Positions 8,720 to 19,088 are shown, counted from the first letter of the stretch. The stretch: 64,000 nucleotides of DNA from Polaromonas sp. (GCA_025362315.1 JANYGP010000071.1:62001-126000), one strand, 5' to 3'. The notes: generated from the sequence alone by a model not told the origin. A program made the numbers and translations.

Positions 8720-9460
8720 TCAGCTTGCCATGGCCTCGCGGACTGCGCTTAATTGCCGGCGTGAAACAGTCAGCAGTTCATCCACACCGTTCAGGCGTAC
8801 GGCCCATCCTTCGCCTTCTTCCGAGTCGAAATGCTTGACCAGAGCGCGCACGGCGCGGCGCGCTATCAGAGCATTGCGGTGGACACGCATCAACTGCACC
8901 GAATACTTTTCCTCCAGCTCATTGAGCGATCCGTCCAGAATATAGCTGCGCGCAGCACACCGCACTGTGATGTACTTCAACTCGGCCTTGAGGTACAGCA
9001 CCTCGGACAGCGGCACACGTTCTGTACGGCCACGGTCCTGAATTATCAAATATTCATCCCTTATATCAGTCTGAAGCCCAATATTTACGGGCGCTAGCCG
9101 CTCTGCTTTTTGTAGCGCTTGCTGGAGCCGTTCCAGCCTGACAGGCTTGGTCAGGTAATCTGCGGCTGCCAACTCAAAGGCCTGTACAGCATGCTCTGCA
9201 TGCGCGGTCACAAATACAACTGCAGGAGGTTTCGCAAGCCCGCCAATCAATTGCGCCAGCTGCATGCCGTTCATTCCCGGCATGCGCACATCCAGCAGAA
9301 CAACATCAAAACTGCTGTTTTGCAGCGCTGCCAGCGCCTGCTCTGCGTTGGCGGCTTCTGCAGCCACAAATGCGCTGGGGGCGGTGCAATCAGCCAGCAG
9401 GGTGCGTAGCCGCGCTCTGGCCAGGTCTTCATCATCGACCAGCAGTACTTTGAGCTTCAT
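8720..9460 (-). CDS. LytTR-family response regulator (AlgR-like)
   Basis: A 246-residue two-domain regulator. The N-terminal receiver shows VDDEDLARARL, the phosphorylation aspartate in VLLDVRMPGMNG and the lysine in YLTKPVRLERL. The C-terminal LytTR DNA-binding domain shows YLKAELKYITV and QLMRVHRNALIARRAV. Its start overlaps the stop of the sensor gene by four bases, so they form an operon resembling AlgZ-AlgR. The linker (about residues 115-130, LQKAERLAPVNIGLQTDI) is encoded by a copy of the family-1 repeat. Target genes cannot be deduced. Confidence 0.92.
   Translation of the reverse strand: MKLKVLLVDDEDLARARLRTLLADCTAPSAFVAAEAANAEQALAALQNSSFDVVLLDVRMPGMNGMQLAQLIGGLAKPPAVVFVTAHAEHAVQAFELAAADYLTKPVRLERLQQALQKAERLAPVNIGLQTDIRDEYLIIQDRGRTERVPLSEVLYLKAELKYITVRCAARSYILDGSLNELEEKYSVQLMRVHRNALIARRAVRALVKHFDSEEGEGWAVRLNGVDELLTVSRRQLSAVREAMAS
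9068..9116 (-). repeat. Interspersed REP-like repeat, family 1, copy B (inside response regulator)
   Basis: Read on the minus strand this is GCTAC...AGCGGCTAGCGCCCGT...TATTGGGCTT, matching the family core. It is read in frame and makes up the linker between the receiver and LytTR domains. Confidence 0.65.
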
Positions 9461-10521
9461 GCGGGGACTTCCAGTCGCACCTGAAATACATTGTTCTCGT
9501 AAATTGTCTGAAAACGTGCCTGCACATCATGCAGCAGCAGCAAGCGCTCACGCACATTGGCCAGGGCCAGCCCGTTTCCCCGCTGGCCGATACCGTTGGG
9601 TGTGGTGTTGCTGATTTTGATCACGACCGAACTGCCGCGGCGCTGTGTTGAAATTTTAAGCTGGGCCCCGCTGGCACTGGGCTCTACGCCGTGCTTGACA
9701 GCATTTTCAACCAGCGGTTGCAACAGCAGCGGTGGCAGTCTGGCCGCCATTGAATCGGCATCAAGACTCCAGCTGATCTGCAGGCGATCGCCAAAGCGGA
9801 TTTTTTCAATGGCCAGATAACGCTCGGCCAGCGTGATCTCATGACCCAGTGTGACCGACTCCTGCGGGTCTGCCAGGGCGCTGCGAAACAACTCGCTCAA
9901 GTCTTCCAGCATGGCCTCCGCTTTGAGTGGCTCAGCGCGTACCAAGGCGATGGCACTGTTCAATGTGTTGAACAAAAAATGGGGGCGGATGCGTGACTGC
10001 AGCTCAGCCAGCCGCGCGGTGACTGCAGCTGGGGTTCGTGCCCGGGCACGCCAATAAAGCCCTGCCAAGAGCATGCCCGACATCAATGCTCCAGCGGCTG
10101 CACTCGAAAACCACGGCGCAGGCTGCAGCAGCCCCATAAAACCCAGCAGGCCACAGCCATACAAGCCAGCCAATGTTCCCAAACCAATACCAGCCAGCCA
10201 CTGGCCGGCAAGTTTGAAGCGGGCCAGGTGCACTTTGAGTGCGCACGCTGCAATAAGCCACGCCAGGGTGGCAGGCAACACCCCGCCTGTCAGGAGCGAA
10301 AACCGCATCAGCCAATCCAGCGGCTCGGCAGCAGAAAACATGGCAGCCACGCCCACCACACTTTCCACAAACAACACCGCCCGCAGCACCACGCCCACGT
10401 GACAAGCATCAAACATGTTGGCACGTTTGAACTCAGTCCTGGACTCATTTAATGCCAAGTGCGGTGGCATCAGCTGGCCCTGCAATGTGGACTCAGCAAA
10501 AGCTGTCGGGTCGGGCTTCAT
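9457..10521 (-). CDS. Sensor histidine kinase, LytS/AlgZ type (His_kinase PF06580)
   Basis: About 354 residues. Residues near 35-160 form four to five hydrophobic segments (FVESVVGVAAMFSAA, GVLPATLAWLIAACAL, GIGLGTLAGLYGCGLLGF, AGALMSGMLLAGLYW). The kinase core follows: phospho-acceptor IRPHFLFNTLNSAIAL, then YLAIEKIRFGDRLQ, LLLQPLVENAVKHGV and a glycine-rich GQRGNGLALANVRERL. The PHFLFN motif identifies the PF06580 family. It pairs by a 4-bp overlap with the AlgR-like regulator. Start taken at ATG 10521 (MKPDPTAFAE). Its ligand is unknown. Confidence 0.9.
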   Translation of the reverse strand: MKPDPTAFAESTLQGQLMPPHLALNESRTEFKRANMFDACHVGVVLRAVLFVESVVGVAAMFSAAEPLDWLMRFSLLTGGVLPATLAWLIAACALKVHLARFKLAGQWLAGIGLGTLAGLYGCGLLGFMGLLQPAPWFSSAAAGALMSGMLLAGLYWRARARTPAAVTARLAELQSRIRPHFLFNTLNSAIALVRAEPLKAEAMLEDLSELFRSALADPQESVTLGHEITLAERYLAIEKIRFGDRLQISWSLDADSMAARLPPLLLQPLVENAVKHGVEPSASGAQLKISTQRRGSSVVIKISNTTPNGIGQRGNGLALANVRERLLLLHDVQARFQTIYENNVFQVRLEVPA

Positions 10522-10615
10522 GAAAATTGTGGGGCAGGGCAGATAAAATTGGGTTCCTGAAGTATTGCATTGTGCAGACTTGCAGACAAGCAACTTGCGC
10601 TATTGAAAGTTTAAT
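10522..10615. promoter_or_regulatory. Divergent intergenic region between the sensor kinase gene and argH
   Basis: 94 bp between the divergent starts of the histidine kinase gene and argH must hold the promoters of both. I see no clear operator or riboswitch. A GAAAG stretch lies 7 bp before the argH GTG. Confidence 0.45.
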
Positions 10616-12034
10616 GTGAACCAGTTCGACAAAAAATCCCAGGCATGGTCTGCATTGTTTTCAGAGCCCATGAGCGAGCTGGTCAAGCGCTACACATCCA
10701 GTGTTTTTTTTGACAAGCGCTTGTGGCAAGCTGACATCCAAGGCTCACTGGCGCATGCCGAAATGCTGGCAAACCAGCGCATCATCACCGCTGCTGACCA
10801 TGCGTCCATTCAGGACGGCATGGCAACCATCACCCTTGAAATTGAGTCAGGTGCGTTTGAGTGGCAGCTTGATCTGGAGGATGTGCATTTGAACATTGAG
10901 GCCCGGTTGACCGCGCTGGCAGGAGACGCAGGCAAGCGGTTGCACACCGGGCGCTCGCGAAACGACCAGGTCGCCACCGATGTGCGGCTGTGGCTGCGGG
11001 GCGAGATTGATCTGATTGCCGGGCTGCTGCGTGATTTGCAGCTTGCACTGGTCAAGCTGGCTGAAAAAAATATCGACACTGTCATGCCGGGTTTTACCCA
11101 TCTGCAGGTGGCTCAGCCGGTGAGCTTTGGCCACCACATGCTGGCCTACGTCGAGATGTTTGCACGCGACGGCGAGCGCATGCAGGACGTGCGCAAACGC
11201 GTTAATTTTTTGCCACTGGGTGCGGCTGCGCTGGCGGGTACCGGCTATCCACTCGACCGCGAACGTGTGGCCATTGCGCTTGGCATGGTGGATGCACAAG
11301 GCAAGGCGTGCATTTGCCAAAACTCGCTGGATGCAGTCAGCGACCGCGATTTTGCAATTGAATTTACCGCCGCTGCATCCATTGCCATGGTGCACATCAG
11401 CCGCATGAGTGAAGAGCTGATTTTGTGGATGAGCCAGAACTTCGGCTTCATTCACATCCCCGACCGCTTCACCACCGGCTCGTCGATCATGCCGCAAAAG
11501 AAAAACCCGGATGTACCTGAGCTGGCACGCGGCAAAACCGGCCGTGTGGTGGGCCACCTGATGGGGCTCATCACGCTGATGAAAGGCCAGCCCCTGGCCT
11601 ACAACAAGGACAACCAGGAAGACAAGGAGCCGCTGTTCGACACCGTGGACACACTGAAAGACACGCTGCGAATTTTTGCTGAAATGACAAGCGGCATCAC
11701 CACCAAGCCTGAGGCGATGGAGCAAGCGGCACTGCGCGGTTACGCCACAGCAACCGACCTGGCAGATTACATGGTGAAAAAAGGTTTGCCATTTCGGGAT
11801 GCGCACGAAGCCGTGGCACACGCTGTGAAGGCAGCGATTGCGCACAACGTGGATTTGTCAGAACTGCCGCTTGAAGTGCTGCAGGGCTTCAATGCAAAAA
11901 TCGAAAAAGATGTTTACGACGTGCTCAGCTTGCGCGGATCATTGAATGCGCGCACCACACTGGGCGGCACGGCACCAGTGCAGGTGCGGGCGCAAATAGC
12001 GCGGCACGAGGCAAGGCTGGGCAAACCAGCTTGA
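10616..12034 (+). CDS. argH: Argininosuccinate lyase
   Basis: Last step of arginine synthesis: splits argininosuccinate into arginine and fumarate. The 472-residue sequence shows [20 protein letters not shown], the substrate-binding [34 protein letters not shown] and the fumarase/lyase signature [16 protein letters not shown] with the catalytic serine. Start is GTG 10616; the nearby ATG at 10614 is followed at once by a stop in its frame. It is monocistronic here, divergent from the sensor kinase and convergent with the CAP-domain lipoprotein. Confidence 0.97.
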   Translation: MNQFDKKSQAWSALFSEPMSELVKRYTSSVFFDKRLWQADIQGSLAHAEMLANQRIITAADHASIQDGMATITLEIESGAFEWQLDLEDVHLNIEARLTALAGDAGKRLHTGRSRNDQVATDVRLWLRGEIDLIAGLLRDLQLALVKLAEKNIDTVMPGFTHLQVAQPVSFGHHMLAYVEMFARDGERMQDVRKRVNFLPLGAAALAGTGYPLDRERVAIALGMVDAQGKACICQNSLDAVSDRDFAIEFTAAASIAMVHISRMSEELILWMSQNFGFIHIPDRFTTGSSIMPQKKNPDVPELARGKTGRVVGHLMGLITLMKGQPLAYNKDNQEDKEPLFDTVDTLKDTLRIFAEMTSGITTKPEAMEQAALRGYATATDLADYMVKKGLPFRDAHEAVAHAVKAAIAHNVDLSELPLEVLQGFNAKIEKDVYDVLSLRGSLNARTTLGGTAPVQVRAQIARHEARLGKPA

Positions 12035-12054
12035 TGATGGCTTGAGCCCAGCAT

Positions 12055-12747
12055 TTAAATTCTGCGGCCCAGCTCCATCGTCCAGTACAGGCGGTATGCA
12101 GTTGCGTCGTTGCGCACACAAGCAACAGCCACATCCTGAAAATTCGGGTTCATCAGATTCTGGCAATGCCCTGGGCTTTTTTCCCAGTCAGTCATGACTT
12201 CTTGAACCGAGCGCTGGCCCGCGGCAATGTTTTCACCGACGTTAGACCAGATGTACCCAGCTGAAGTGACCCGCTGGGCGGCTGTTCGCCCATCCTGACT
12301 GGTGTGGGAAAAATAGTTTTTTTGTGCCATGTCCGCTGCGTGCCCTTTGGCAGCCTGAAGCAATTGCGCATTCCACGCCAAACCGCCGGTGGCCTGAAAG
12401 CGGGCTGCACCGCACACTGCACCGGACGCGCGCAGTGCGTTGACCCGCTGCAAAACTTCGGCTTCAATCCCGGCTGCACCGTTCAAACCGCAACTGAAGT
12501 CGCCAGCCGCGGGGGCGCTGGCAGGGGTGGGAACTGGACTTGTTGCAGGAGCACTGATTGAACCCATTGGCTCTGCTGCTGCAACAGTCACAGGCGCTGG
12601 CAGTGGTGCTGTTGGGTTGCCAGCTGTAGAAGCATTACCGCCTCCGCCAGCGCCACCGCCGCACGCAGCCAAGCCAAAGCACAATGCAGCGGCTGCTGTC
12701 AGGTTGCCAAAAGTTTGAACAGCGACCAAAGAAGTTAGGTAGTTCAT
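12055..12747 (-). CDS. CAP-domain (SCP/PR1-like) lipoprotein
   Basis: A 230-residue secreted protein. It starts with a signal peptide ending in a lipobox (CFGLAACGGG), so it is probably anchored in a membrane by lipidated Cys about 29. A Gly/Pro/Ala-rich linker of about 60 residues follows, then a CAP domain: LQRVNALRASG, AKGHAADMAQKNYFSHTSQDG, VGENIAAG, VMTDWEKSPGHCQNLMNPNF, with the His/Glu pattern of the family. Bacterial CAP proteins are mostly of unknown function. It is divergent from the macroglobulin gene, sharing a 77-bp spacer. Confidence 0.9.
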   Translation of the reverse strand: MNYLTSLVAVQTFGNLTAAAALCFGLAACGGGAGGGGNASTAGNPTAPLPAPVTVAAAEPMGSISAPATSPVPTPASAPAAGDFSCGLNGAAGIEAEVLQRVNALRASGAVCGAARFQATGGLAWNAQLLQAAKGHAADMAQKNYFSHTSQDGRTAAQRVTSAGYIWSNVGENIAAGQRSVQEVMTDWEKSPGHCQNLMNPNFQDVAVACVRNDATAYRLYWTMELGRRI

Positions 12748-12824
12748 TTGAAATGTCCTCTGAAAACTCGATTGTCAGTTGCAAAAAATGCAAATTAACC
12801 CCTGTGTTGTAACCAGGAGTCATC
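12748..12824. promoter_or_regulatory. Divergent promoter region, CAP lipoprotein / alpha-2-macroglobulin
   Basis: 77 bp between two divergent genes. AGGAG at 12813-12817 lies 7 bp before GTG 12825, which supports that start for the macroglobulin gene. No operator is obvious. Confidence 0.45.
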
Positions 12825-15800
12825 GTGAATGCGCTACGCTTCAGCTTGAGAATAATGAAAAGGACTGCCATGCTGCGCACCGTATTAAAACTAATAACAG
12901 CCACTTTGTCAGCCATGGCTTTACAGGCACATGCACTGCAAATTACCAGCCTGAGCCCACAAGGCGAAGTGTCCAAAATAAGGCAATTGGTCGCAAAGTT
13001 TGACACCCCGGTCGTCACCTTTGGTGACCCGAAAGCTGCAGCCCCTGTGACTTTAAACTGCAGCGACGCACAAGCCACCAAAGGCAATGGCCGCTGGGTC
13101 AGTGACCGGGAATGGGCATTTGAATTTGAAAACGATTTGCCGCCGGGTGTAGGTTGCACTGTACAGGTCAAAACCAGCATCAAATCAGTCTATGGCGCAC
13201 AATATACGGGCGTAAGCAGCTATAAATTCAATAGCGGAGGGCCGTTCGTGCAGTCGGTGCGTCCGTCAACAGGCGACCGAATTGACGAAGAGCAATATTT
13301 TCTGCTTCGCCTCAACGGCGCGGCAACGCTCAAAAGCATTCAAGACAACGTCTGGTGCGCCGCTGAGGGACTGGGCGAGCGGGTCGCGGTCAAACTGATT
13401 GGCGGCAGCGAACGGGACGAATTGCTCAAGTCACAGGGGCTTGAGAAAGAAGCTGCTGCCGAGCCGCTTAAGTTTGTCACGCTGGCCTGCAACCGTCGAT
13501 TAAGCCCAGGCAGCAAGCTTCAAGTTGTGTATGGCAAGGGCGTGAGCACACCCAGCGGCGTGGCCAATTCAATTGAAAAACGCTTTAACTTTGCGGTGCG
13601 GGAGCCATTTGCAGCTAGCTTTAGCTGCGAGCGTGAAAACGCGCAATCAGCCTGCCTTCCCATCAGGCCCATGAGCCTGAACTTCAATGCACCCGTGTCG
13701 CGCAAGCAAGCTGAAGCGATTCGCCTGACGTCAAACAAGGAGTCACTCAAGCCTGTTTTTGACAAAGATGGCGATGCGCAAGAAGTCGTCAACAGCATCA
13801 CGTTCAAGCCGGTGTTTGCTGAAAGCACATCGTTCAAGCTGGAATTGCCCAAAGGATTTAAAGACGCATCCAATCGCGAGCTGCGCAATGCCGACAGCTT
13901 TCCGCTGACAGTGGCCACAGCCGCCATGCCGCCGCTGGCCAAATTTTCAAGCGCGCCGTTTGGCATTGTTGAACGCTTTGCCGAACCCGGCAGCAAACCA
14001 GGCGATGCTGCATTGCTGCCCGTGACGCTGCGCAACGTTGAAGCGGCGTTGCATATTAAAACCATCAATACCGGCCAAGTCAGCACACTGCAGCCAAAAA
14101 CAGACTCAGACATCATCGCGTGGTATCGAAAAGTCAGGCGTTATGACAACTATGAAGTGCCGCGCAAGCAGGCCAGCCAGGATGTGAAAAGTGCATTGCC
14201 CAAGGTGCTGGACAAACGCGACAAAGAAAATATTCAAACGCGGATGGTGTCGCTTTTGCAAGGCCAGTCGGGTGTCAAAACACTCGAATTGCCCAAGCCA
14301 GAAAAATCAGATTTGCGGCCGTTTGAAGTTGTGGGTATTCCGCTTGCGCCTGGCTTTCATGTGGTGGAGATTGCATCAAGCAAGCTGGGCAGCTCACTGC
14401 TCGATGAGCGCTATGGCAACTCGCGCACGATGTATGTCCGCACGTCGGCATTGGTCACCAATCTGGGCGTGCACTTCAAGCTGGGCCGTGAAAACGCCAT
14501 GGCCTGGGTTACCACGCTGGACAAAGGCACAGTGGTGGCCAACGCGCAGGTGGTGGTGTCGAACTGTGACGGAAAAGAAATGGCAAAGGCCACCACCAAT
14601 GCGCAGGGCATCGCCAATTTCAAGGGCCTTTCCGCAGAGGCAGACCGGTGCAGCGGCGGTGAGGTTGACAACGCCTATTTCATCAGCGCACGCGCTGGGG
14701 ATGACCTGGCCTTTACCTGGAGCGACTGGCACAAGGGCATTGAGCCGTGGCGCTTCAATGTTCCAACTAGCAACGAAATTGCTCCGAATGAACGCGCCCA
14801 CACCGTTTTTGACCGAACGCTGCTGCGCGCTGGCGAAACCGTGTCAATGAAACATATTTTGCGCACCGAGACCAGCAAGGGTTTTGGTTTGCCTGCTGCA
14901 CAGCCTGCCACCTTGATGATCACCCATGTAGGCAGTGGCCAGCAGTACACACAGCCCATTGCCTGGCGCAAGACAGCAACCGGCGGACTCAGTGCAGAAA
15001 ACACGTTTGCCATACCACCAGCGGCAAAGCTCGGCGTGTATCAGATTTACCTGCAAACGCCCGATGAAAAAAACAATGACAACCAGATCAGCCGGGGCTT
15101 TTTCAGGGTTGAAGAGTTTCGTTTGCCTGTGCTGTCAGGCCGCATCAACCCGGTAGAAAAAAAGGCGTTGATCAAGGTTGAATCGGTTCCAACCGATGTG
15201 CAAATCAGCTATGTAGCAGGTGGTGCAGCTGTCAATTTGCCAGTGCGGGTGTCGGCTTTGGTGCGCAGTAAGAGCCTGAACTACAGCGACTATGAAGATT
15301 TCAGCTTTTCACCACCGCGTGGCAAAAAAGGCGGAGCTTCTGGCGGCGAAGAAGAAGAAACTGCGTCGCAAGACCAGCGCGTGATTGCCGATAAGTTGCC
15401 CCTCACGCTGGACAAAAACGGCGCCGGCAAAGTGACCATTGCCGATGTGCCCACGGCAAAGCAAGCCCAGGAGCTGCTGCTCGAAGCGACCTACGCTGAC
15501 CCGAATGGCGAGGTGCAAACCATTCGCAGCACCAGCACACTGTGGCCTGCTGGTGTGATTGCGGGCATCAAGACCGAAGGCTGGGTGTCCAGCAGTCAAA
15601 AAATCAAGTTTCAGGCACTGGCGCTCGATTTGTCGGGCAAGGCAACATCAGATGTTTCGCTCGAAGTCAAAGCCGTAGCGCGCATCACCACCACCAGCCG
15701 CAAGCGCATGGTCGGCGGTTTTTACACCTATGACAACAAAACTGAAACCAAGGACTTAGGCAGCGTCTGCAGCGGCAAAAGCGATGCGCGCGGCCTGCTG

Positions 15801-18800
15801 CTGTGTGAAACAAAATTGAATGAAGCCGGTGAGGTCGAACTGACCGTAACCGCCAAAGACAAGGACGGCAACACCATCCAGGCCGCCAGCTCGGTGTACG
15901 TTACCAAGCAGGGCGAGCTGTGGTTTGGCGGCGAAAACCACGACCGCATGGACGTGCTGCCCGAAAAGAAAAGTTATCAGCCGGGTGACATGGCGAAATT
16001 TCAGGTGCGCATGCCGTTCAGATTTGCGACTGCGCTGGTGGCGGTTGAGCGTGAAGGCATTATCGAAACCCAAGTGGTGCAGCTCAACGGGCAAGACCCG
16101 ACCATCAATTTGAAAATTCAAGAAGGGTGGGGGCCGAATGTGTACGTCAGTGTGCTGGCGCTGCGCGGCCGCCTGCGTGAAGTGCCGTGGTACAGCTTTT
16201 TCACCTGGGGTTTTAAAGCGCCAAAAGAGTGGTGGACATCATTCTGGTACGAGGGCCGTGAGTACGTGGCACCGACTGCGCTGGTGGATTTGAGCAAGCC
16301 CGCTTTCAGGCTGGGCGTGGCGGAAATTCGCGTCGGCACCAAAGCGCATCAGCTGGACGTCAGCGTGAAAGCCGACAAGGAAAGTTACGCCGTGCGCACG
16401 CAGGCCAAGGTCACCATCCAGGTCAAGCTGCCCAACGGCCAGCCCGCCGCCAATGCTGAAGTTGCACTGGCTGCTGTTGACCAGGCGCTGCTGGAGCTGA
16501 TGCCCAACGACTCGTGGGGCTTGTTGGACGCCATGCTGCAGCGGCGCAGCTGGGGCGTTGAAACATCGACTGCGCAAATGGAAATCATTGGCCGCAGACA
16601 CTATGGCCGCAAAGCCGTTGCCGCTGGCGGCGGCGGTGGGCGCAGCGGCACGCGTGAGCTGCTGGACACGTTGCTGCTGTGGAACCCGCGCGTGGAGCTG
16701 GATGCGCAGGGGCAAGCTGTTGTCAATGTGCCGCTGAACGATGCGTTGACCACCTTCAAAATCGTCGCCGTGGCCGATGCGGCAACTGGCCTGTTTGGCA
16801 CCGGGCAAACAACGATCAAAGCCACGCAAGATTTGCAAATCATCAGCGGCTTGCCGCCGCTGGTGCGTGAGGACGACCAGTTCCGTGCGCAAATCACGCT
16901 GCGCAACACGACCAAAGTGGCGATGAAGGTAGAAGTTGCGCCGCGTGCAACGCTGCTTGAATTGAAACCGCAAACCGTTGACATTCCTGCGGGTGAAGCG
17001 CGAGAAGTGGCGTGGATGGTGACCGCGCCTGCGCAACTTGCCTTCTTACGGCAAGAAGCGATTTTGTGGGAAATCGAAACCAAAGATACGGTGAGCGGTG
17101 CGCGCGATGCACTGAAAGCGCGCCAGCGCATCATCCCGGCCGTGCCTTTGACCGTGCAGCAAGCTACATTGATTCAAGTCGACGGCACCTTCAATCTGGA
17201 CGTCAATCCGCCAGCAGATGCTTTGCCCGGCCGTGGCGGATTGAAAATGTCTTTGCAACCCAAACTGGGGGGATCAGGCGATGGGGGCATGGACGGCGTG
17301 CGAGACTGGTTTGCCAACTATCCATTTGCCTGCCTGGAGCAGAAAACCAGCAAATCTGTTGGCCTGCGCGACGGAAAAATGTGGCAATCAGTCGTTGGTC
17401 AAATTCCAGGTTATCTGGACAGTGACGGCCTGGCCAATTACTTTCCGCCGCGTGATGGCGAGGCCGCGCGCGGCAGCGATGCACTGACCGCTTATCTGCT
17501 GGCCGCCACGCATGACGCGGCCAGCATCAACCCGGCATTTGCCTTGCCTGACGATGTGCGTGCACCGATGGAACGCGGTTTGATCGCATTTGTTGAAGGC
17601 AAAATCCAGCGCGAATTCTGGTCACCGCGCAAAGACCTTGACGTGCGCAAGTTGGCGGCGCTTGAAGCTCTATCGCGCTACGGCAAGGCGCAGGGCCGCA
17701 TGCTGGGCAGCATCACCATTGCGCCCAACCAGTGGCCGACCAGTGCAGTGATTGACTGGCTGGCCATCTTGAAGCGCGTGGCAGATGTGCCCAAGCGCGA
17801 TGAGCGCATCGCCGAGGCGAATCAGATACTGAAATCACGCCTGTCGTATCAAGGCACGAAAGTTATTTTCAGCACTGAGAAAGACGATTACTGGTGGTGG
17901 CTGATGGTCAGCGGCGACGTCAACACCGCACGTTTGATTCTGGCGGTGATGGATGACCCGGCGTGGGCGGGCGACATGGGCCGCTTGGCGAATGGGTTTA
18001 TTGGTCGGCAGCAGAAAGGGGCCTGGCAGACCACCACGGCCAACCTGTGGGGTGGCCTGGCGCTGGACAAGTTCTCAGCCAGGTTTGAAGCAGCGCCGGT
18101 CGCAGGCGTGACCAAAGTTGCATTGGCGGCGGCAACTGCGCAAGTCGACTGGGCCAAAGTAGAGCGTATCAAGACCACTGATGCTGGCGGCGCACTCAAC
18201 CAGACAACGATGTTTGGCGCACCCGCATCGCCCGGCAACTTGACCAACAACAGCCTATTTTTGCCATGGACCAAGTCTGGCAAGGATGCGCTGAGCGTTT
18301 CGCATACGGGCACTGGCAAACCGTGGCTAACACTGCAGTCGCTGGCCGCCGTACAACTTAAAGCACCGTTTAATGCGGGCTACCAAATCAAGAAAACCAT
18401 CACGCCCATTGAGCAAGCCAATAAAGGCAGTTACACACGCGGCGACGTGCTGCGCATCACGCTGGAAGTCAACGCGTCCAGCGACATGACATGGGTAGCC
18501 ATCACAGACCCCATCCCCGGCGGTGCCACCATTTTGGGCAGCGGCCTGGGTCGTGACTCTGAAATTGCCACAAAGGGCGAGAAAAAGTCTGGCTCTGGTT
18601 ATGCAGCCTTCGAAGAGCGCAGCTTCGAAGCCTTTCGCAGCTACTACGAGTATTTGCCAAAAGGCGTGGTCAAGATGGAATACACCGTGCGCCTGAACAA
18701 CGTCGGCGACTTTGCGTTGCCGCCCAGCCGCGTAGAGGCGATGTACGCACCCGAAATGTTTGGTGAAGCGCCGAATGCGCGGGTGAAGGTGGAGGCAATC

Positions 18801-18806
18801 AAGTGA
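12825..18806 (+). CDS. Bacterial alpha-2-macroglobulin family protein
   Basis: A 1993-residue periplasmic or envelope protein. An N-terminal hydrophobic signal (LITATLSAMALQAHA) is followed by long beta-rich MG-type domains with Ig-like spacing. The bait-region and TED parts lie in the C-terminal half. The thioester motif CLEQ (Cys about 1503, Gln about 1506, in YPFACLEQKTSK) is intact. Bacterial homologues trap proteases that attack cells whose envelope is damaged and are typically encoded beside pbpC, as here. The GTG start has a good AGGAG; an ATG at 12858 would give a shorter signal. Glycine-rich low-complexity stretches occur near residues 830-845 and 1265-1272. Confidence 0.93.
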   Translation: MNALRFSLRIMKRTAMLRTVLKLITATLSAMALQAHALQITSLSPQGEVSKIRQLVAKFDTPVVTFGDPKAAAPVTLNCSDAQATKGNGRWVSDREWAFEFENDLPPGVGCTVQVKTSIKSVYGAQYTGVSSYKFNSGGPFVQSVRPSTGDRIDEEQYFLLRLNGAATLKSIQDNVWCAAEGLGERVAVKLIGGSERDELLKSQGLEKEAAAEPLKFVTLACNRRLSPGSKLQVVYGKGVSTPSGVANSIEKRFNFAVREPFAASFSCERENAQSACLPIRPMSLNFNAPVSRKQAEAIRLTSNKESLKPVFDKDGDAQEVVNSITFKPVFAESTSFKLELPKGFKDASNRELRNADSFPLTVATAAMPPLAKFSSAPFGIVERFAEPGSKPGDAALLPVTLRNVEAALHIKTINTGQVSTLQPKTDSDIIAWYRKVRRYDNYEVPRKQASQDVKSALPKVLDKRDKENIQTRMVSLLQGQSGVKTLELPKPEKSDLRPFEVVGIPLAPGFHVVEIASSKLGSSLLDERYGNSRTMYVRTSALVTNLGVHFKLGRENAMAWVTTLDKGTVVANAQVVVSNCDGKEMAKATTNAQGIANFKGLSAEADRCSGGEVDNAYFISARAGDDLAFTWSDWHKGIEPWRFNVPTSNEIAPNERAHTVFDRTLLRAGETVSMKHILRTETSKGFGLPAAQPATLMITHVGSGQQYTQPIAWRKTATGGLSAENTFAIPPAAKLGVYQIYLQTPDEKNNDNQISRGFFRVEEFRLPVLSGRINPVEKKALIKVESVPTDVQISYVAGGAAVNLPVRVSALVRSKSLNYSDYEDFSFSPPRGKKGGASGGEEEETASQDQRVIADKLPLTLDKNGAGKVTIADVPTAKQAQELLLEATYADPNGEVQTIRSTSTLWPAGVIAGIKTEGWVSSSQKIKFQALALDLSGKATSDVSLEVKAVARITTTSRKRMVGGFYTYDNKTETKDLGSVCSGKSDARGLLLCETKLNEAGEVELTVTAKDKDGNTIQAASSVYVTKQGELWFGGENHDRMDVLPEKKSYQPGDMAKFQVRMPFRFATALVAVEREGIIETQVVQLNGQDPTINLKIQEGWGPNVYVSVLALRGRLREVPWYSFFTWGFKAPKEWWTSFWYEGREYVAPTALVDLSKPAFRLGVAEIRVGTKAHQLDVSVKADKESYAVRTQAKVTIQVKLPNGQPAANAEVALAAVDQALLELMPNDSWGLLDAMLQRRSWGVETSTAQMEIIGRRHYGRKAVAAGGGGGRSGTRELLDTLLLWNPRVELDAQGQAVVNVPLNDALTTFKIVAVADAATGLFGTGQTTIKATQDLQIISGLPPLVREDDQFRAQITLRNTTKVAMKVEVAPRATLLELKPQTVDIPAGEAREVAWMVTAPAQLAFLRQEAILWEIETKDTVSGARDALKARQRIIPAVPLTVQQATLIQVDGTFNLDVNPPADALPGRGGLKMSLQPKLGGSGDGGMDGVRDWFANYPFACLEQKTSKSVGLRDGKMWQSVVGQIPGYLDSDGLANYFPPRDGEAARGSDALTAYLLAATHDAASINPAFALPDDVRAPMERGLIAFVEGKIQREFWSPRKDLDVRKLAALEALSRYGKAQGRMLGSITIAPNQWPTSAVIDWLAILKRVADVPKRDERIAEANQILKSRLSYQGTKVIFSTEKDDYWWWLMVSGDVNTARLILAVMDDPAWAGDMGRLANGFIGRQQKGAWQTTTANLWGGLALDKFSARFEAAPVAGVTKVALAAATAQVDWAKVERIKTTDAGGALNQTTMFGAPASPGNLTNNSLFLPWTKSGKDALSVSHTGTGKPWLTLQSLAAVQLKAPFNAGYQIKKTITPIEQANKGSYTRGDVLRITLEVNASSDMTWVAITDPIPGGATILGSGLGRDSEIATKGEKKSGSGYAAFEERSFEAFRSYYEYLPKGVVKMEYTVRLNNVGDFALPPSRVEAMYAPEMFGEAPNARVKVEAIK

Positions 18807-18854
18807 GCCGCGAAAGCCTATCATCCTTACGAAACCAGATATTAAAAGGCATTT

Positions 18855-19073
18855 ATGTCCAACGCCACGCTCACCTCCAAAGGCCAAACCACCATCCCCA
18901 AGGAAATTCGGGACAGCCTGGGCCTCAAAGCCAAGGATCAACTTAACTTCACTCAAATGCCGAATGGCACAGTCATCATGCGGGTGAAAAGCAAGAGCAT
19001 CCTGGACCTTGCCGACATCATCAAGTACAAGGGGCCAAAGATTCCGATTGAGAAAATGCGGTTTGGCGCTTAA
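18855..19073 (+). CDS. AbrB/MazE-type antitoxin (SpoVT-AbrB swapped-hairpin domain)
   Basis: 72 residues with the AbrB-fold DNA-binding motif at the N-terminus (TLTSKGQTTIPKEIRDSLGL) and a C-terminal tail that would bind the toxin (ILDLADIIKYKGPKIPIEKM). Such antitoxins repress their own operon and neutralise a partner, usually a PIN ribonuclease. A PIN frame follows 15 bp downstream but carries a stop codon. The pair sits between the macroglobulin gene and pbpC, which are normally adjacent, so it looks inserted. Confidence 0.85.
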   Translation: MSNATLTSKGQTTIPKEIRDSLGLKAKDQLNFTQMPNGTVIMRVKSKSILDLADIIKYKGPKIPIEKMRFGA

Positions 19074-19088
19074 GTTGAAGACGCCCCC

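Noticed and set aside
10847-11845. 332-residue frame antisense to argH
   Set aside because: Lies wholly within argH on the other strand and has no recognisable domain.
16239-17036. Long open frame antisense to the alpha-2-macroglobulin gene
   Set aside because: Codon-bias shadow of a GC-rich gene; Arg/His/Gln-rich, with no family features or start context.
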